The notes under the pieces: generated by a model | What the model saw: the letters and a program-made list of their open reading frames with translations, nothing else | Databases searched by the model: none | What the model was told of the DNA's origin: nothing | Shown here: positions 35,042-43,629 of the stretch, in pieces | How the letters are laid out: the number at the start of each line of letters is the position of its first letter | Position numbering within the stretch: the stretch's first letter is position 1 | Program-made: the position numbers and the translations under genes | NCBI GenBank assembly: GCA_016720145.1 | Contig: JADJXV010000018.1 | Span: 1 to 48,214 of the forward strand | Source of the DNA: Ignavibacteria bacterium | GTDB taxonomy: Bacteria > Bacteroidota > Ignavibacteria > Kapaibacteriales > UBA961 | Direction of reading: 5' to 3' | DNA: 48,214 nucleotides

Positions 35042-38000
35042 ATGCTTTCAGACTTCAACGACGACCGCAATCAATTCAGTGAAATAATCGACGGTTATAC
35101 TGGGCTCGTGTCGTTACTGACACGAGATGAAGTACTTACGCTCAATGAGGCGATGTCGTTAGGGGTGACGTTCTTCAACGTGGACAAACCATTACCCATA
35201 CCTCCGCTTGTGATGATTCGTGGTAATTCGACAACCATTGAAACACCACAGCGCTCGATTGAGGCATTTTATTCGATTGTGGAATTGGATGATCTGATCC
35301 CGTCACACAATCCTACAAATTTCACAACCGACAGCCGCTATCCGCTGAAATGTCAACAACGTGACTACACGCGTGATGAACGTGAACAGTTCAAAGTAAC
35401 TTCCGGAGCTGATCATTTCAATTCAAAATTTGTGATTAACGATGCGCCAACAGCTACCGACGGCGCACCAATCATTACCAATCAGGGTTTTGTACTCGGT
35501 GGCAATGGTCGCACAATGATGATGAAACTTTTGCCGGATAAGAAGTTCGATAGTGAGTATTCTACTCGGCTTGCAGTGCAACATCGGTACTTTGGATTCA
35601 CCCAGGAACAATATGACAGCTTCAAAAAGCCGGTACTTGTACGTGCTGTAAATGTAAACATCAAGGAATGTTCGCTCTATTCAAATATTCTCAATCAGAA
35701 TCTCACCCAAGAGATTGATATTACTACTAAAACCGTCAGTTTTGCGAGGCAGCTTACGGACCGTGATGTTGAATTAATTGGAGGATTATTTGAGCAATAC
35801 GAAGGAGAAACCCTTGCCTCAATGCTCTCGACCCCGAAAGTCGTAAAGAAGCTTCAAGAGATCTTCCGCCATGCGGAGATCATCACAGCGCAAAACACTC
35901 CGAAATGGTTAGAATCGAGTGATGTGTTCACGTCTGAAGGTAAAGCAACAATTGAAGGAATCTTGCTCGGTGTGATTTTAGACGACAAAGAACTCATCGA
36001 AGCAGCTCGATCATTTACCGAAAAGTTTATCAGGACTCTTCCCCTGCTTTTGAGAATGCGACGTGTCGGTGGTGAATGGAATATGACTCGTGATATTATC
36101 GCGGTTATTCGGTTGGAATCGGCAAGACGTGCCTCAAGAATGAACCTCTATGATTTTCTCAATCAAGTATCATTCGACAGACCACAAGTATCGAAAAAAG
36201 AGGAGCTGATTTGGAAAATAGTCAGTGAAAACTCCTGGCTTAAATGGAAGAACTTTTTACTTCGCTACGTTGTGATGGGCGAGGAGGCGATGAATCAATC
36301 AAAGAGTTACGGCGGTTTTTTCAATGAACTGCTTACTCCCATGCAAGCAATTGAGCGTTTGTCAACTAAGCAAGGATTATCGGGTGTGTTGTCTGATTAT
36401 CATGACGACCAGTCCGCTTTTTATGAAATCTACAAGCTATATACAGAGCTCTCTCCCCAACTCACTCCCGATGAAATTTCAACTCTCAATGAAGCAATGA
36501 CCCTTGGAATTGATTATTATGAGTTAGGTAAATTGCAGCTACCTTCTGCTCCAAGCAAATTGACACAACCTCGTGAAATTGAAAAGCGTACTTCGGAATC
36601 TCATCCTATTCAAGCCCAAACTATCTCTAAAAAATACACGTTAGAACAATATGCTGAGATCGTTGAATCCGGTTTCATCGAGCAAAAACTCGCCGAACAA
36701 GAGTCAATTCTCACAAACCTTCAACAAGATTTAGAGGATTGGGAAAATATTCCTCCTGATGAAGTTCGTCCAATGAAAGAATGGACTACCTTAGTGAGAG
36801 AAAAGAGAGCTGGATATCGTGGCAAACGAGATGCTGCAGATAAAATCATTACCGCCATCAAAAAGCATCAATGGATCTACTCGGACTCTACAATGGACGA
36901 CGAAACTCGCCATAAAATCAACGTTGCATTTAATGAATCTAACGGAACACCTACCCAAGAACAAATCAATAACTATATAGGAATATTAGAACGTAGTTCA
37001 TTTGAAAAAGTGAAAAACTTGGACTACTTCCCTACTCCACCTGATATTGTTGTGCGAATGTTGGACAAAGCTGAATTAGCATCAGCCTATAATGTATTAG
37101 AACCAAGTGCCGGAAAAGGTAATATTGTTGATGCTATTCGCACACGATATCCTGATTTGAGAATTGATGTATGTGAGCTTGCTGAGCATAATCGAAAGAT
37201 ATTGGAATTAAAGGGTTACAACGTATTGATTTGTAATTTTTTAGAACTTGGCGTGACCGGTCGCACTGAAAAAGGTATTCCCATTATCAATACTTCCATT
37301 CAGTACGATAGAATTATAATGAATCCTCCCTTCCAAAATGGAACGGATTGGGCGCATATTCAACATGCTTACAAACTATTGAAACCAAACGGGATACTCG
37401 TAGCACTTGCACCGGCGAATAGCTATCTATCGAACAGCCGTGATGCTACTGAACGCAGACTCTTCATAGAGGAAGAGAACGCAGGAAGTATTGAAGTACT
37501 GCCTGCTGCAGAGTACAACAGAAACTTAGAATACACCAAACTAACCATTGATATAGCCCTCATTACACTTACAAAAGCAGCGGCAAGTATCAGCACAACT
37601 TCACCATCACAAAAACTTGACTTTGAGCAAGACAGTAAGTATCAAGAGCTTCCTAAAACAGGTGAATTTTCTGTGCCTGAGCGAACCTCTGCTCACATCG
37701 ACACGGAATTTGTTAAGCCCAAAGTCGTTGTGGCTCAAGAGCATTTAGTTCCGGCGCAAAGCTCGGTAGCCGATTATGTTTCAGAAATTCATACTCCAAA
37801 GCCATTTGGATTGTGTGACTACCAACAATTCGGTTGCAACCTTGCAATCAAAGCATTGTGCCATTCCAATACTGGGAATGGATTTCTCCTTGCCGATGGT
37901 ACAGGTGCAGGTAAAACAGTCGAAATGCTTACTATTGCTGCTTATACCTATCAGAAATACAAACGTCCTGTGGTCATATTCACTGTCGATGACCGTGTGA

Positions 38001-38170
38001 TCAAAACCTCCTTCATGAAAGATGCCAAGCGATTACGTTTCCCGGTACCGGAATATGTCGAACAGTCCGATAAAAAACAATCACCCGTCCTGAAAAATAT
38101 GCCGGACTCTATGATAAGATCAAACCAGATGAATTATTTGGCGATGAAGCCGAAAGCTTCGATCCGGTAA
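35042..38170 (+). CDS. Polyvalent protein, part 1: ParB-like, N6-MTase, helicase start
   Basis: 1042 aa. Residues about 60-330 contain a DdrB/ParB-like domain (FVLGGNGRTMMMKLL, NLTQEIDITTKTVSFARQL). Residues 655-850 are an N6-adenine methyltransferase: FPTPPDIVVRML, motif I VLEPSAGKGNIVDAI, catalytic IMNPPFQNG (about 757-765). From about 935 begins a strawberry-notch-type helicase with Walker A ADGTGAGKTVEML. The frame is lost at an A run (38093-38097): one more A would continue as LKKYAGLYDKIKPDE into the next piece. Large polyvalent proteins of this kind protect or process incoming DNA. It carries an internal duplication (see findings). Confidence 0.8.
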   Translation: MLSDFNDDRNQFSEIIDGYTGLVSLLTRDEVLTLNEAMSLGVTFFNVDKPLPIPPLVMIRGNSTTIETPQRSIEAFYSIVELDDLIPSHNPTNFTTDSRYPLKCQQRDYTRDEREQFKVTSGADHFNSKFVINDAPTATDGAPIITNQGFVLGGNGRTMMMKLLPDKKFDSEYSTRLAVQHRYFGFTQEQYDSFKKPVLVRAVNVNIKECSLYSNILNQNLTQEIDITTKTVSFARQLTDRDVELIGGLFEQYEGETLASMLSTPKVVKKLQEIFRHAEIITAQNTPKWLESSDVFTSEGKATIEGILLGVILDDKELIEAARSFTEKFIRTLPLLLRMRRVGGEWNMTRDIIAVIRLESARRASRMNLYDFLNQVSFDRPQVSKKEELIWKIVSENSWLKWKNFLLRYVVMGEEAMNQSKSYGGFFNELLTPMQAIERLSTKQGLSGVLSDYHDDQSAFYEIYKLYTELSPQLTPDEISTLNEAMTLGIDYYELGKLQLPSAPSKLTQPREIEKRTSESHPIQAQTISKKYTLEQYAEIVESGFIEQKLAEQESILTNLQQDLEDWENIPPDEVRPMKEWTTLVREKRAGYRGKRDAADKIITAIKKHQWIYSDSTMDDETRHKINVAFNESNGTPTQEQINNYIGILERSSFEKVKNLDYFPTPPDIVVRMLDKAELASAYNVLEPSAGKGNIVDAIRTRYPDLRIDVCELAEHNRKILELKGYNVLICNFLELGVTGRTEKGIPIINTSIQYDRIIMNPPFQNGTDWAHIQHAYKLLKPNGILVALAPANSYLSNSRDATERRLFIEEENAGSIEVLPAAEYNRNLEYTKLTIDIALITLTKAAASISTTSPSQKLDFEQDSKYQELPKTGEFSVPERTSAHIDTEFVKPKVVVAQEHLVPAQSSVADYVSEIHTPKPFGLCDYQQFGCNLAIKALCHSNTGNGFLLADGTGAGKTVEMLTIAAYTYQKYKRPVVIFTVDDRVIKTSFMKDAKRLRFPVPEYVEQSDKKQSPVLKNMPDSMIRSNQMNYLAMKPKASIR

Positions 38171-38220
38171 CTGAAGCGAATTCTCTCCTTCAACACAACA
38201 CAGGCACAAGCCTGCCTCCT

Positions 38221-38601
38221 GTGTATATGGGTAATTCCAAGACCTTCAAGCTCCGTGACGGTATTAACATTTTCAAATACACGGCATTGTCGCTTGTGAA
38301 AAATTTAGTACCACCGGAAATCAAAATCAAGAAAGATGCAGCTGTCAGTGCATTGAAATTCAATGATGGTTTTTGGAAGAAAATCCTTGCTAAGGGTATC
38401 GGTGAAATCGAACAAAACCGCTTTGAAATGGTTGGGCAAGTGATCTATGTACCTACTGAGAAAAAAGACCGCAAGAAAAAAGAACTCAAGGATGATTGGA
38501 CCGGAAAAATTCAAAAAGCAGCTTTGGATGATACGTATATTCTTCAACAGAAATTCGCTACGTTGATAAAGAATATCGACCGTGACGGTGCAGATCATTA
38601 G
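38221..38601 (+). CDS. Polyvalent protein, part 2: helicase insert (frame-broken)
   Basis: 126 aa as read from GTG 38221, but the true reading enters this frame at about 38098 from part 1. It covers the middle of the helicase between Walker A and the DEAH box (FKLRDGINIFKYTALSLVKN, RFEMVGQVIYVPTEKKDRKK). It ends at a stop just after IKNIDRDG, where one surplus base around 38584-38591 breaks the frame again. It is not an independent gene. Confidence 0.7.
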   Translation: MYMGNSKTFKLRDGINIFKYTALSLVKNLVPPEIKIKKDAAVSALKFNDGFWKKILAKGIGEIEQNRFEMVGQVIYVPTEKKDRKKKELKDDWTGKIQKAALDDTYILQQKFATLIKNIDRDGADH

Positions 38602-39724
38602 TAATTCATCACTGGTGATCTTTGATGAAGCACACAAAATCAAGAACCTCCTTCAGAATACCGATGTCGATGCAACCCGTGCCTATTACGCAAAATTGAT
38701 CACCGACACATGCGACCGTGTTTTATTCGCCACGGCTACTCCATGTGATAGACCGTATGATATTCTCTATCTGAAACGAGCAGGATTGTTTCAGGGTGAC
38801 GATGACTTTGAAACGAAAATGGGCAGCTTGGGCATTGAATATGTGCAGCCAAAGAAAAACAGTGACGGACAAATCGTTCGCAAAGGTAAGTGGTCAATTT
38901 CTAAACAAGATGATGATGAAGTTCGTGCTATTATTAATTTCAGAATGGCGCAATTATTCGCCTTCATTGTGCGCCGTGGCTGTATGATTCGTCGGGAAAT
39001 TCAATACACGAACCTTACTGCAAAATTTGTCGATGTGATTGTACCGGAATCCGTTCGCGGTGAATTACAAGCAATTACCGACAGTCTGACAAAAATGGAT
39101 AGTAATGGTAGAATGAAAATCGAAAAACTCAAGCAGATGCAACGCCACTTGGAACACATGGAGGCATATAAGATTGAAGAAACTATTGAAATCGCAAAGC
39201 GTGAAGTTCGTGAAGGACGTTCGGTGATTATTTTCACCAATTATGTCGATGAAGGCGACGAACCCCGAGCTGAAGATGAATCTGTCAAGCTTGGCACAGT
39301 ACGGATATTAAAAAATCGTTTAGCCAAACTCTTTGGTGATGATGCAGTTGGCGTTCTTGTATCCGCAAATCCCGGCTATGAGGACTATAGACGTTTAGAA
39401 AATGTGGACGATTTTCAGACCGGCAAACGTAGGATTTTGATTGGCACGATCACATCAGGCGGTACAGGTGTGAACCTCGATGACACAACAGGTAATGCTT
39501 TGAGAACGGTGATTATTATGACCGCTCCCCTCTCCTTCATCAATGTAATGCAAGGCATAGGGCGTGTGGTGCGGGCAAATTCAGCAAGTCGTAGCAGGGT
39601 GTATTTTCTCTTTGCCAAAACGGATAATCCTATAATAAAAAACAGATCTATTGCTATCGAGTCCTGGCTAAAACGTCTGATCGGCTACAAGTTCCAGCAC
39701 CTTAAAAGCAGCTGTGGAAGGTGA
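38582..39724 (+). CDS. Polyvalent protein, part 3: DEAH box and helicase C-lobe
   Basis: 380 aa piece. It has motif II VIFDEAHKIKNLL, motif III LFATATPCDRP, and C-lobe motifs GTITSGGTGVNLDDTTGN and MQGIGRVVRANSASRSRVYF. These place it in superfamily 2, closest in pattern to strawberry-notch helicases. It ends falsely as HLKSSCGR: removing one A from 39704-39707 gives HLKAAVEGEIGNIDPSTVER and runs straight into part 4. Confidence 0.8.
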   Translation: MTVQIISNSSLVIFDEAHKIKNLLQNTDVDATRAYYAKLITDTCDRVLFATATPCDRPYDILYLKRAGLFQGDDDFETKMGSLGIEYVQPKKNSDGQIVRKGKWSISKQDDDEVRAIINFRMAQLFAFIVRRGCMIRREIQYTNLTAKFVDVIVPESVRGELQAITDSLTKMDSNGRMKIEKLKQMQRHLEHMEAYKIEETIEIAKREVREGRSVIIFTNYVDEGDEPRAEDESVKLGTVRILKNRLAKLFGDDAVGVLVSANPGYEDYRRLENVDDFQTGKRRILIGTITSGGTGVNLDDTTGNALRTVIIMTAPLSFINVMQGIGRVVRANSASRSRVYFLFAKTDNPIIKNRSIAIESWLKRLIGYKFQHLKSSCGR

Positions 39725-41630
39725 AATCGGCAATATCGACCCTAGTACGGTTGAACGTATGGAAGCCGGTGGTGCTGAGGCAGTTGCTACAAGCGTTGAA
39801 GAAACATCCGACACACCCAACAAGCATTCACTCTACACCCAAAAAGAAAAGTCAGTCAAGGGTTGGAATTTACCAAGTCGGTTGCCGATCGCTGTCGAAC
39901 GGTATGGCAATTCACGAGCTCATACTGTCATTATCAAAGGCAAAACGAAAGCGGATCTTGAAGGTTGGGTAAAGTCGAATCAGGAATTCATAGACAAGTG
40001 GCAATTAACAAAGAATGTTGATCATGGGTATCAAGTGTATAACGGAACGCATTACGGACGTGCTTTTGTGACGGCTGACAATAAAAACTGGCAAGAGTCT
40101 TATGATATTTGGAACGCACTCTTGAATATTGTCAAACAAGAAGATGCTCGGTATTTGAACAATCAAACAGCACAGTTTACCATAGGTGAAAGTGTGCTTG
40201 CTACAACGGATATACTTTCTGTGAATGCTCAAGCCGGGACAGAGGGCAAAGTCATTGGAATGATGTCAATCATCATCGGTAGAAATAAAAGTGGTGATAT
40301 TCACAGTTATGAATATGATGTTGAGTTCGACGGAAGAATTGCTAACAACTTGCAACCTTGGCAGATAAGAAGCAATACAATTGAAGTGTTGCCCCCATCA
40401 GTACAGAAATATCAAAAGGGTGATGTGTTCTATGACTCAAGCGCGGACCAGCGCGGATATATCTTCTATAATTACATTATGATTTTGAATGTCGTAACGG
40501 TAGAAAACGAGTATGTCTATGAAATAGGATATGATTTTCATGTTACGAAAGAAGAATTTGAGCGTAAAATTTACCCGAGTAATAGGACACACTATGGAGT
40601 AAAACAGCAGACTGGCGAAGAAGTCATGACCAGAATTAAAGCGAACAGATTACAACAGTATCACCGTGGTGAATCCGGACTCAGTGACTCAGTACTTGGA
40701 GCACGCACAGGTTTAATTACTGGAATTCGCTCTACCAATATTCAGAAAAGAATCAAGGCGAATCCGTATTTAAAAGCAAGTAATTGCACTGATTTGAATG
40801 ATATCGAAGCTGCTTGCGAGGCATTGCGCGAACTCGACGATGAATTCGGAGCAGATAATCAATCCCTCCTCAATGTTTGGGCGCAAATATTTGATCTAAA
40901 ACATGTATTAGAGAATAAAGAAAATCAATTAGAAGGACTACCATCATCATTACCTACTATGGAAGAACAAGAAGTAGAGCTCACGCCGGCAGATTTGGGG
41001 TTTTATGACCATACGACAATTATGGCGATCACACCGAACTTCATCCCTCTGAATAGAACACAGCTGTTATTAGAGAAAATAGCCAAGCCCTTCCGAATGA
41101 TGATATGGGGCAGGCAAGGATCGGGCAAATCTTCTCTTGCTTTGATGTTTGCAGAGGATCTCAGTCATTACGGTAAAACATTGTGTGTTCTGACCGACGA
41201 AAAAACTATTTCCGGCAGAATCGGGCAAACGATCGGACGGCTGAATATCAATGCAAAGAATATACTCTTCAATGATCGTATGGATTATTCACGCTTACGT
41301 GAATTTCTGACGAAAAACGCGCAAATAGAATATGTGGTGATCGACAGCATCAACGAACTGAACGTACCGGAACAATCCATCGTTGACCTCATGAACGATT
41401 ATCCCGAGGTGTCGTTTGTATTTGTCTGCCAATCGACGAAGGACGGTAAAAACCACAGTTCTTTTGCCAACCTAGCCTACAAAGTCGATACAGAAATCAC
41501 GGTAGAGAATCTCAAAGCCATAGCGAGAAAGCATCGTGACGGCCGCACCGGCATAGAATTCTCGATCTTAGACAAACGAGCGCAACGCCAGGTTAAGAAA
41601 GAGATCACGCTCAATGGCTTCAAACTATAA
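39714..41630 (+). CDS. Polyvalent protein, part 4: unknown domains and RecA-like ATPase
   Basis: 638 aa piece. The first part (VERYGNSRAHTVIIKGKTKA) is the tail of the helicase region. Two beta domains resembling a KOW/SH3 fold follow (FTIGESVLATTDILSV; YQKGDVFYDSSADQRGYIFY). The C-terminal 190 residues are a P-loop ATPase: Walker A MIWGRQGSGKSSLALMFAED (about residue 466) and Walker B IEYVVIDSINEL, with VSFVFVCQSTKDG as a sensor strand, similar to RecA/RadA-type cores. It could be a recombinase-like or DNA-packaging motor. No family is assigned. Confidence 0.7.
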   Translation: MEGEIGNIDPSTVERMEAGGAEAVATSVEETSDTPNKHSLYTQKEKSVKGWNLPSRLPIAVERYGNSRAHTVIIKGKTKADLEGWVKSNQEFIDKWQLTKNVDHGYQVYNGTHYGRAFVTADNKNWQESYDIWNALLNIVKQEDARYLNNQTAQFTIGESVLATTDILSVNAQAGTEGKVIGMMSIIIGRNKSGDIHSYEYDVEFDGRIANNLQPWQIRSNTIEVLPPSVQKYQKGDVFYDSSADQRGYIFYNYIMILNVVTVENEYVYEIGYDFHVTKEEFERKIYPSNRTHYGVKQQTGEEVMTRIKANRLQQYHRGESGLSDSVLGARTGLITGIRSTNIQKRIKANPYLKASNCTDLNDIEAACEALRELDDEFGADNQSLLNVWAQIFDLKHVLENKENQLEGLPSSLPTMEEQEVELTPADLGFYDHTTIMAITPNFIPLNRTQLLLEKIAKPFRMMIWGRQGSGKSSLALMFAEDLSHYGKTLCVLTDEKTISGRIGQTIGRLNINAKNILFNDRMDYSRLREFLTKNAQIEYVVIDSINELNVPEQSIVDLMNDYPEVSFVFVCQSTKDGKNHSSFANLAYKVDTEITVENLKAIARKHRDGRTGIEFSILDKRAQRQVKKEITLNGFKL

Positions 41631-41665
41631 CAACCTATTTTTATTCATACTTTCGGAGAACTAAC

Positions 41666-41909
41666 ATGTGTAATTGCCCAAGCTGTCAAGCTCAAAATGC
41701 CGGAATGAGACGGCTTAAATGGATGTGGTCGTGAGCAACAACCAACATCAATGAATGGATTGGATGGATTCTCAGTTGACTTTATGAGTGCATTCACCGG
41801 CGCACTGATCGGCGCTGCGGTGAGCTATGTCGCAGGTTGGGATTGGAAGGTTGGAGCTGGCGTTGGTGCTGTGACTGCTGGGTTTGTGTTGCCGAGTATG
41901 TCGAGTTGA
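41666..41909 (+). CDS. Small two-helix membrane protein, frame broken once
   Basis: An ATG at 41666 with GGAGAA upstream gives 22 codons (MCNCPSCQAQNAGMRRLKWM...). Removing one A at 41717-41719 gives MRRLNGCGREQQPTS and joins a second open stretch from 41751 that ends at 41909, for about 80 aa in all. It has a Cys-rich start and two Gly/Ala membrane segments (SAFTGALIGAAVSYVAGW, AGVGAVTAGFVLPS). It shares the NGLxG motif with the Cys-module genes. It is the last gene before the closing terminator. Confidence 0.5.
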
Positions 41910-41935
41910 ATGGTTCTTACTTTTTACTTTTACTT

Positions 41936-41963
41936 AAATGCCCTAGATGAGGGCATTTTTTTT
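41936..41963 (+). terminator. Rho-independent terminator at the element's right end
   Basis: A perfect 9-bp stem (AAATGCCCT/AGGGCATTT) with loop AGATG is followed by a T run. It ends the long same-strand block that began at 16035. The next 240 bases are AT-rich and hold the IS21-like repeat. Confidence 0.9.
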
Positions 41964-42050
41964 GAGTCATGGATGTGTGATTTCTCATAATATAGATCAA
42001 TCATTGATTTTTTAGCTTGTTGTCATTATTTTATTGTTCACAAAATTTAA

Positions 42051-42095
42051 GTGGTAACCTTTGATGAAAAGGGTGGTAACCTATCACCGAAATAC
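42051..42095 (+). repeat. IS21-like terminal repeat pair (left copy)
   Basis: Two adjacent 22-bp units beginning GTGGTAACC lie side by side, the second reading GTGGTAACCTATCACCGAA. The same arrangement occurs at 44952-44996. Multiple ~20-bp GTGGTA..ACCGAAATA units are typical of IS21-family ends in this phylum, but no istA/istB gene is present. Between 41964 and 42201 I see no gene. Confidence 0.5.
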
Positions 42096-42201
42096 ATTAC
42101 AATTCAATGTAGATTATAATTTATAGGTAAATTCGCATTAGTTCATTGATATTTATTATAATTCATATACATAACTTCATAATTTTAAGATATTTACCTA
42201 C

Positions 42202-42900
42202 ATGCCCCTACCGATTGAAATAGATGCGTTTTATAGAAAATGGGAACACCGTTGGCAACATGGTCATGAAAACTCATTTTTGGAAAAGAAGTTCATCGAA
42301 GAAGTATTCTGTTTTGCTTTACACATTGGAGAGATTGAGAACTTAGAGCCTCAATACCGATTTATAGACGACCTTGGTGGAAATCGATTTATTGATTTTG
42401 TACTTCATGTTAATGGAAAGAAACTTGCTATAGAACTCGATGGAATAACGAAACTGAAAAATGAGGATGGAGCAATTGATCCCGAGAGATTTAACGATTT
42501 TCTAATTCGACAAAATAGTCTTTTAAAAAATGTAGATGACCTTGTTCGATATTCACATTCACATATAGTATTACTAACCACGGAAACACGATCTGGATTT
42601 CGTCAAAGAGTTGAGCTACACAAAAAAAATCGCTTATCTCCAAACGATATAGCCGAGAGAATACAAATTGACAACGAGAACTTTAGAATTGAGGTTCGAC
42701 AACAACTTAATCAAAAACCGACCAATGAAGATATCAAACAAATAATTAATGAACTACTAAAACAATTCATCAACAATTCAAATACTAACCAACACAAGTT
42801 AATCAGGAATAAGAGATTTACAGTCGGTGTTTTGATACTTGTAATTACTGTTCTTTCAATTTTTCTTTGGAAAATCAAACTTCCAATCAAGTTCAAGTAA
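42202..42900 (+). CDS. DUF559/DUF2726-like nuclease with C-terminal membrane helix
   Basis: 232 aa. The nuclease core reads NRFIDFVLHVNGKKLAIELD: Asp65, then Glu78-Leu-Asp80-Gly, as in the D...ExDG core of DUF559/DUF2726-type PD-(D/E)XK proteins. An upstream Glu (ENSFLEKKFIEEVF) completes it. A charged helical linker and one membrane helix follow (RFTVGVLILVITVLSIFLW). Immediately after the helix the frame ends; one additional A at 42871-42874 would give FLWKNQTSNQVQVIRTH and continue into the next frame. It is probably the cytoplasmic part of a larger membrane protein. Confidence 0.65.
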   Translation: MPLPIEIDAFYRKWEHRWQHGHENSFLEKKFIEEVFCFALHIGEIENLEPQYRFIDDLGGNRFIDFVLHVNGKKLAIELDGITKLKNEDGAIDPERFNDFLIRQNSLLKNVDDLVRYSHSHIVLLTTETRSGFRQRVELHKKNRLSPNDIAERIQIDNENFRIEVRQQLNQKPTNEDIKQIINELLKQFINNSNTNQHKLIRNKRFTVGVLILVITVLSIFLWKIKLPIKFK

Positions 42901-43628
42901 TACGAACACACACCAATGTTGCTCAAAAAGTAGAAATTGGATTTCAAGTTCTCTCCGGTGCATTTATTTCGGACAATCGCTTTGTAATTAGTACCGGAAA
43001 CATACTTCGAGAGATGAGTACTGATTGGTCAACTGCCACTATTCAGCAACAAAAAATTATTCAGTCAGCAGAAGCTATCCTCTCATGCACGATAGACGGC
43101 ACTACCGGATGCCAATATGCAGGGCTCAATACAGGATATATACACTCCTGTTCGGATTCTCTCCAACTTGCTCCAGTTAAAAACCATATAATTGCAATGG
43201 CATCGCCTGAATCTATGAACAACTTGTTGATTTCTATCAAACATAGCGGTGTTTTATCGCTCGATAAATCGACTTTGAAAATCTTGGATACAATTTATAC
43301 ACAATCTGAAATCAACGCAATCGACTTCTTGCCGGAATCGCAGCAATATGTTTTAGGAGATAAAGATGGGTACGTTATCCTTGTATCCATTACTCAAGAA
43401 ATAATAAGAAAGTTAAGAGTTTCCAATCACCCTATACGTTCGATCTGCAAGGGTAGAACTTCAACAGAAGTATTTGTTGGTGATAATAATGGCAATTTGT
43501 TCTCAGTGACAGATGTTCCCCAAAAACTCGAGCCATTTAATGGTGCTATTATAGCACTAAGATTATCAAGTACCAATTCGATAGAAGTACTTTGTCAAAG
43601 TGGTTTTCTCTACAGGAAGGAATTATGA
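42867..43628 (+). CDS. Beta-propeller-like extracytoplasmic part of the nuclease protein
   Basis: 253 aa read from a TTG that lies inside the nuclease gene, so it is unlikely to be an independent start. The sequence has repeated four-strand units (GVLSLDKSTLKILDTIYTQS, INAIDFLPESQQYVLGDKDG, EVFVGDNNGNLFSVTDVP) like a WD40 or similar propeller. With a one-base repair it follows the membrane helix of the preceding gene, giving a nuclease-TM-propeller protein of about 475 aa with the propeller outside the cytoplasm. The next gene starts 1 base after the stop. Confidence 0.6.
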   Translation: MENQTSNQVQVIRTHTNVAQKVEIGFQVLSGAFISDNRFVISTGNILREMSTDWSTATIQQQKIIQSAEAILSCTIDGTTGCQYAGLNTGYIHSCSDSLQLAPVKNHIIAMASPESMNNLLISIKHSGVLSLDKSTLKILDTIYTQSEINAIDFLPESQQYVLGDKDGYVILVSITQEIIRKLRVSNHPIRSICKGRTSTEVFVGDNNGNLFSVTDVPQKLEPFNGAIIALRLSSTNSIEVLCQSGFLYRKEL

Positions 43629-43629
43629 T

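Noticed and set aside
38093..39707. Programmed ribosomal frameshifting in the helicase gene
   Set aside because: Three shifts of mixed direction at ordinary short A runs, plus similar breaks in unrelated host genes, fit sequencing indels better than a programmed signal.
41090..41630. The C-terminal P-loop as a large terminase
   Set aside because: There is no visible nuclease domain or terminase-type motif set; the core looks RecA-like, so I call it only a P-loop ATPase.
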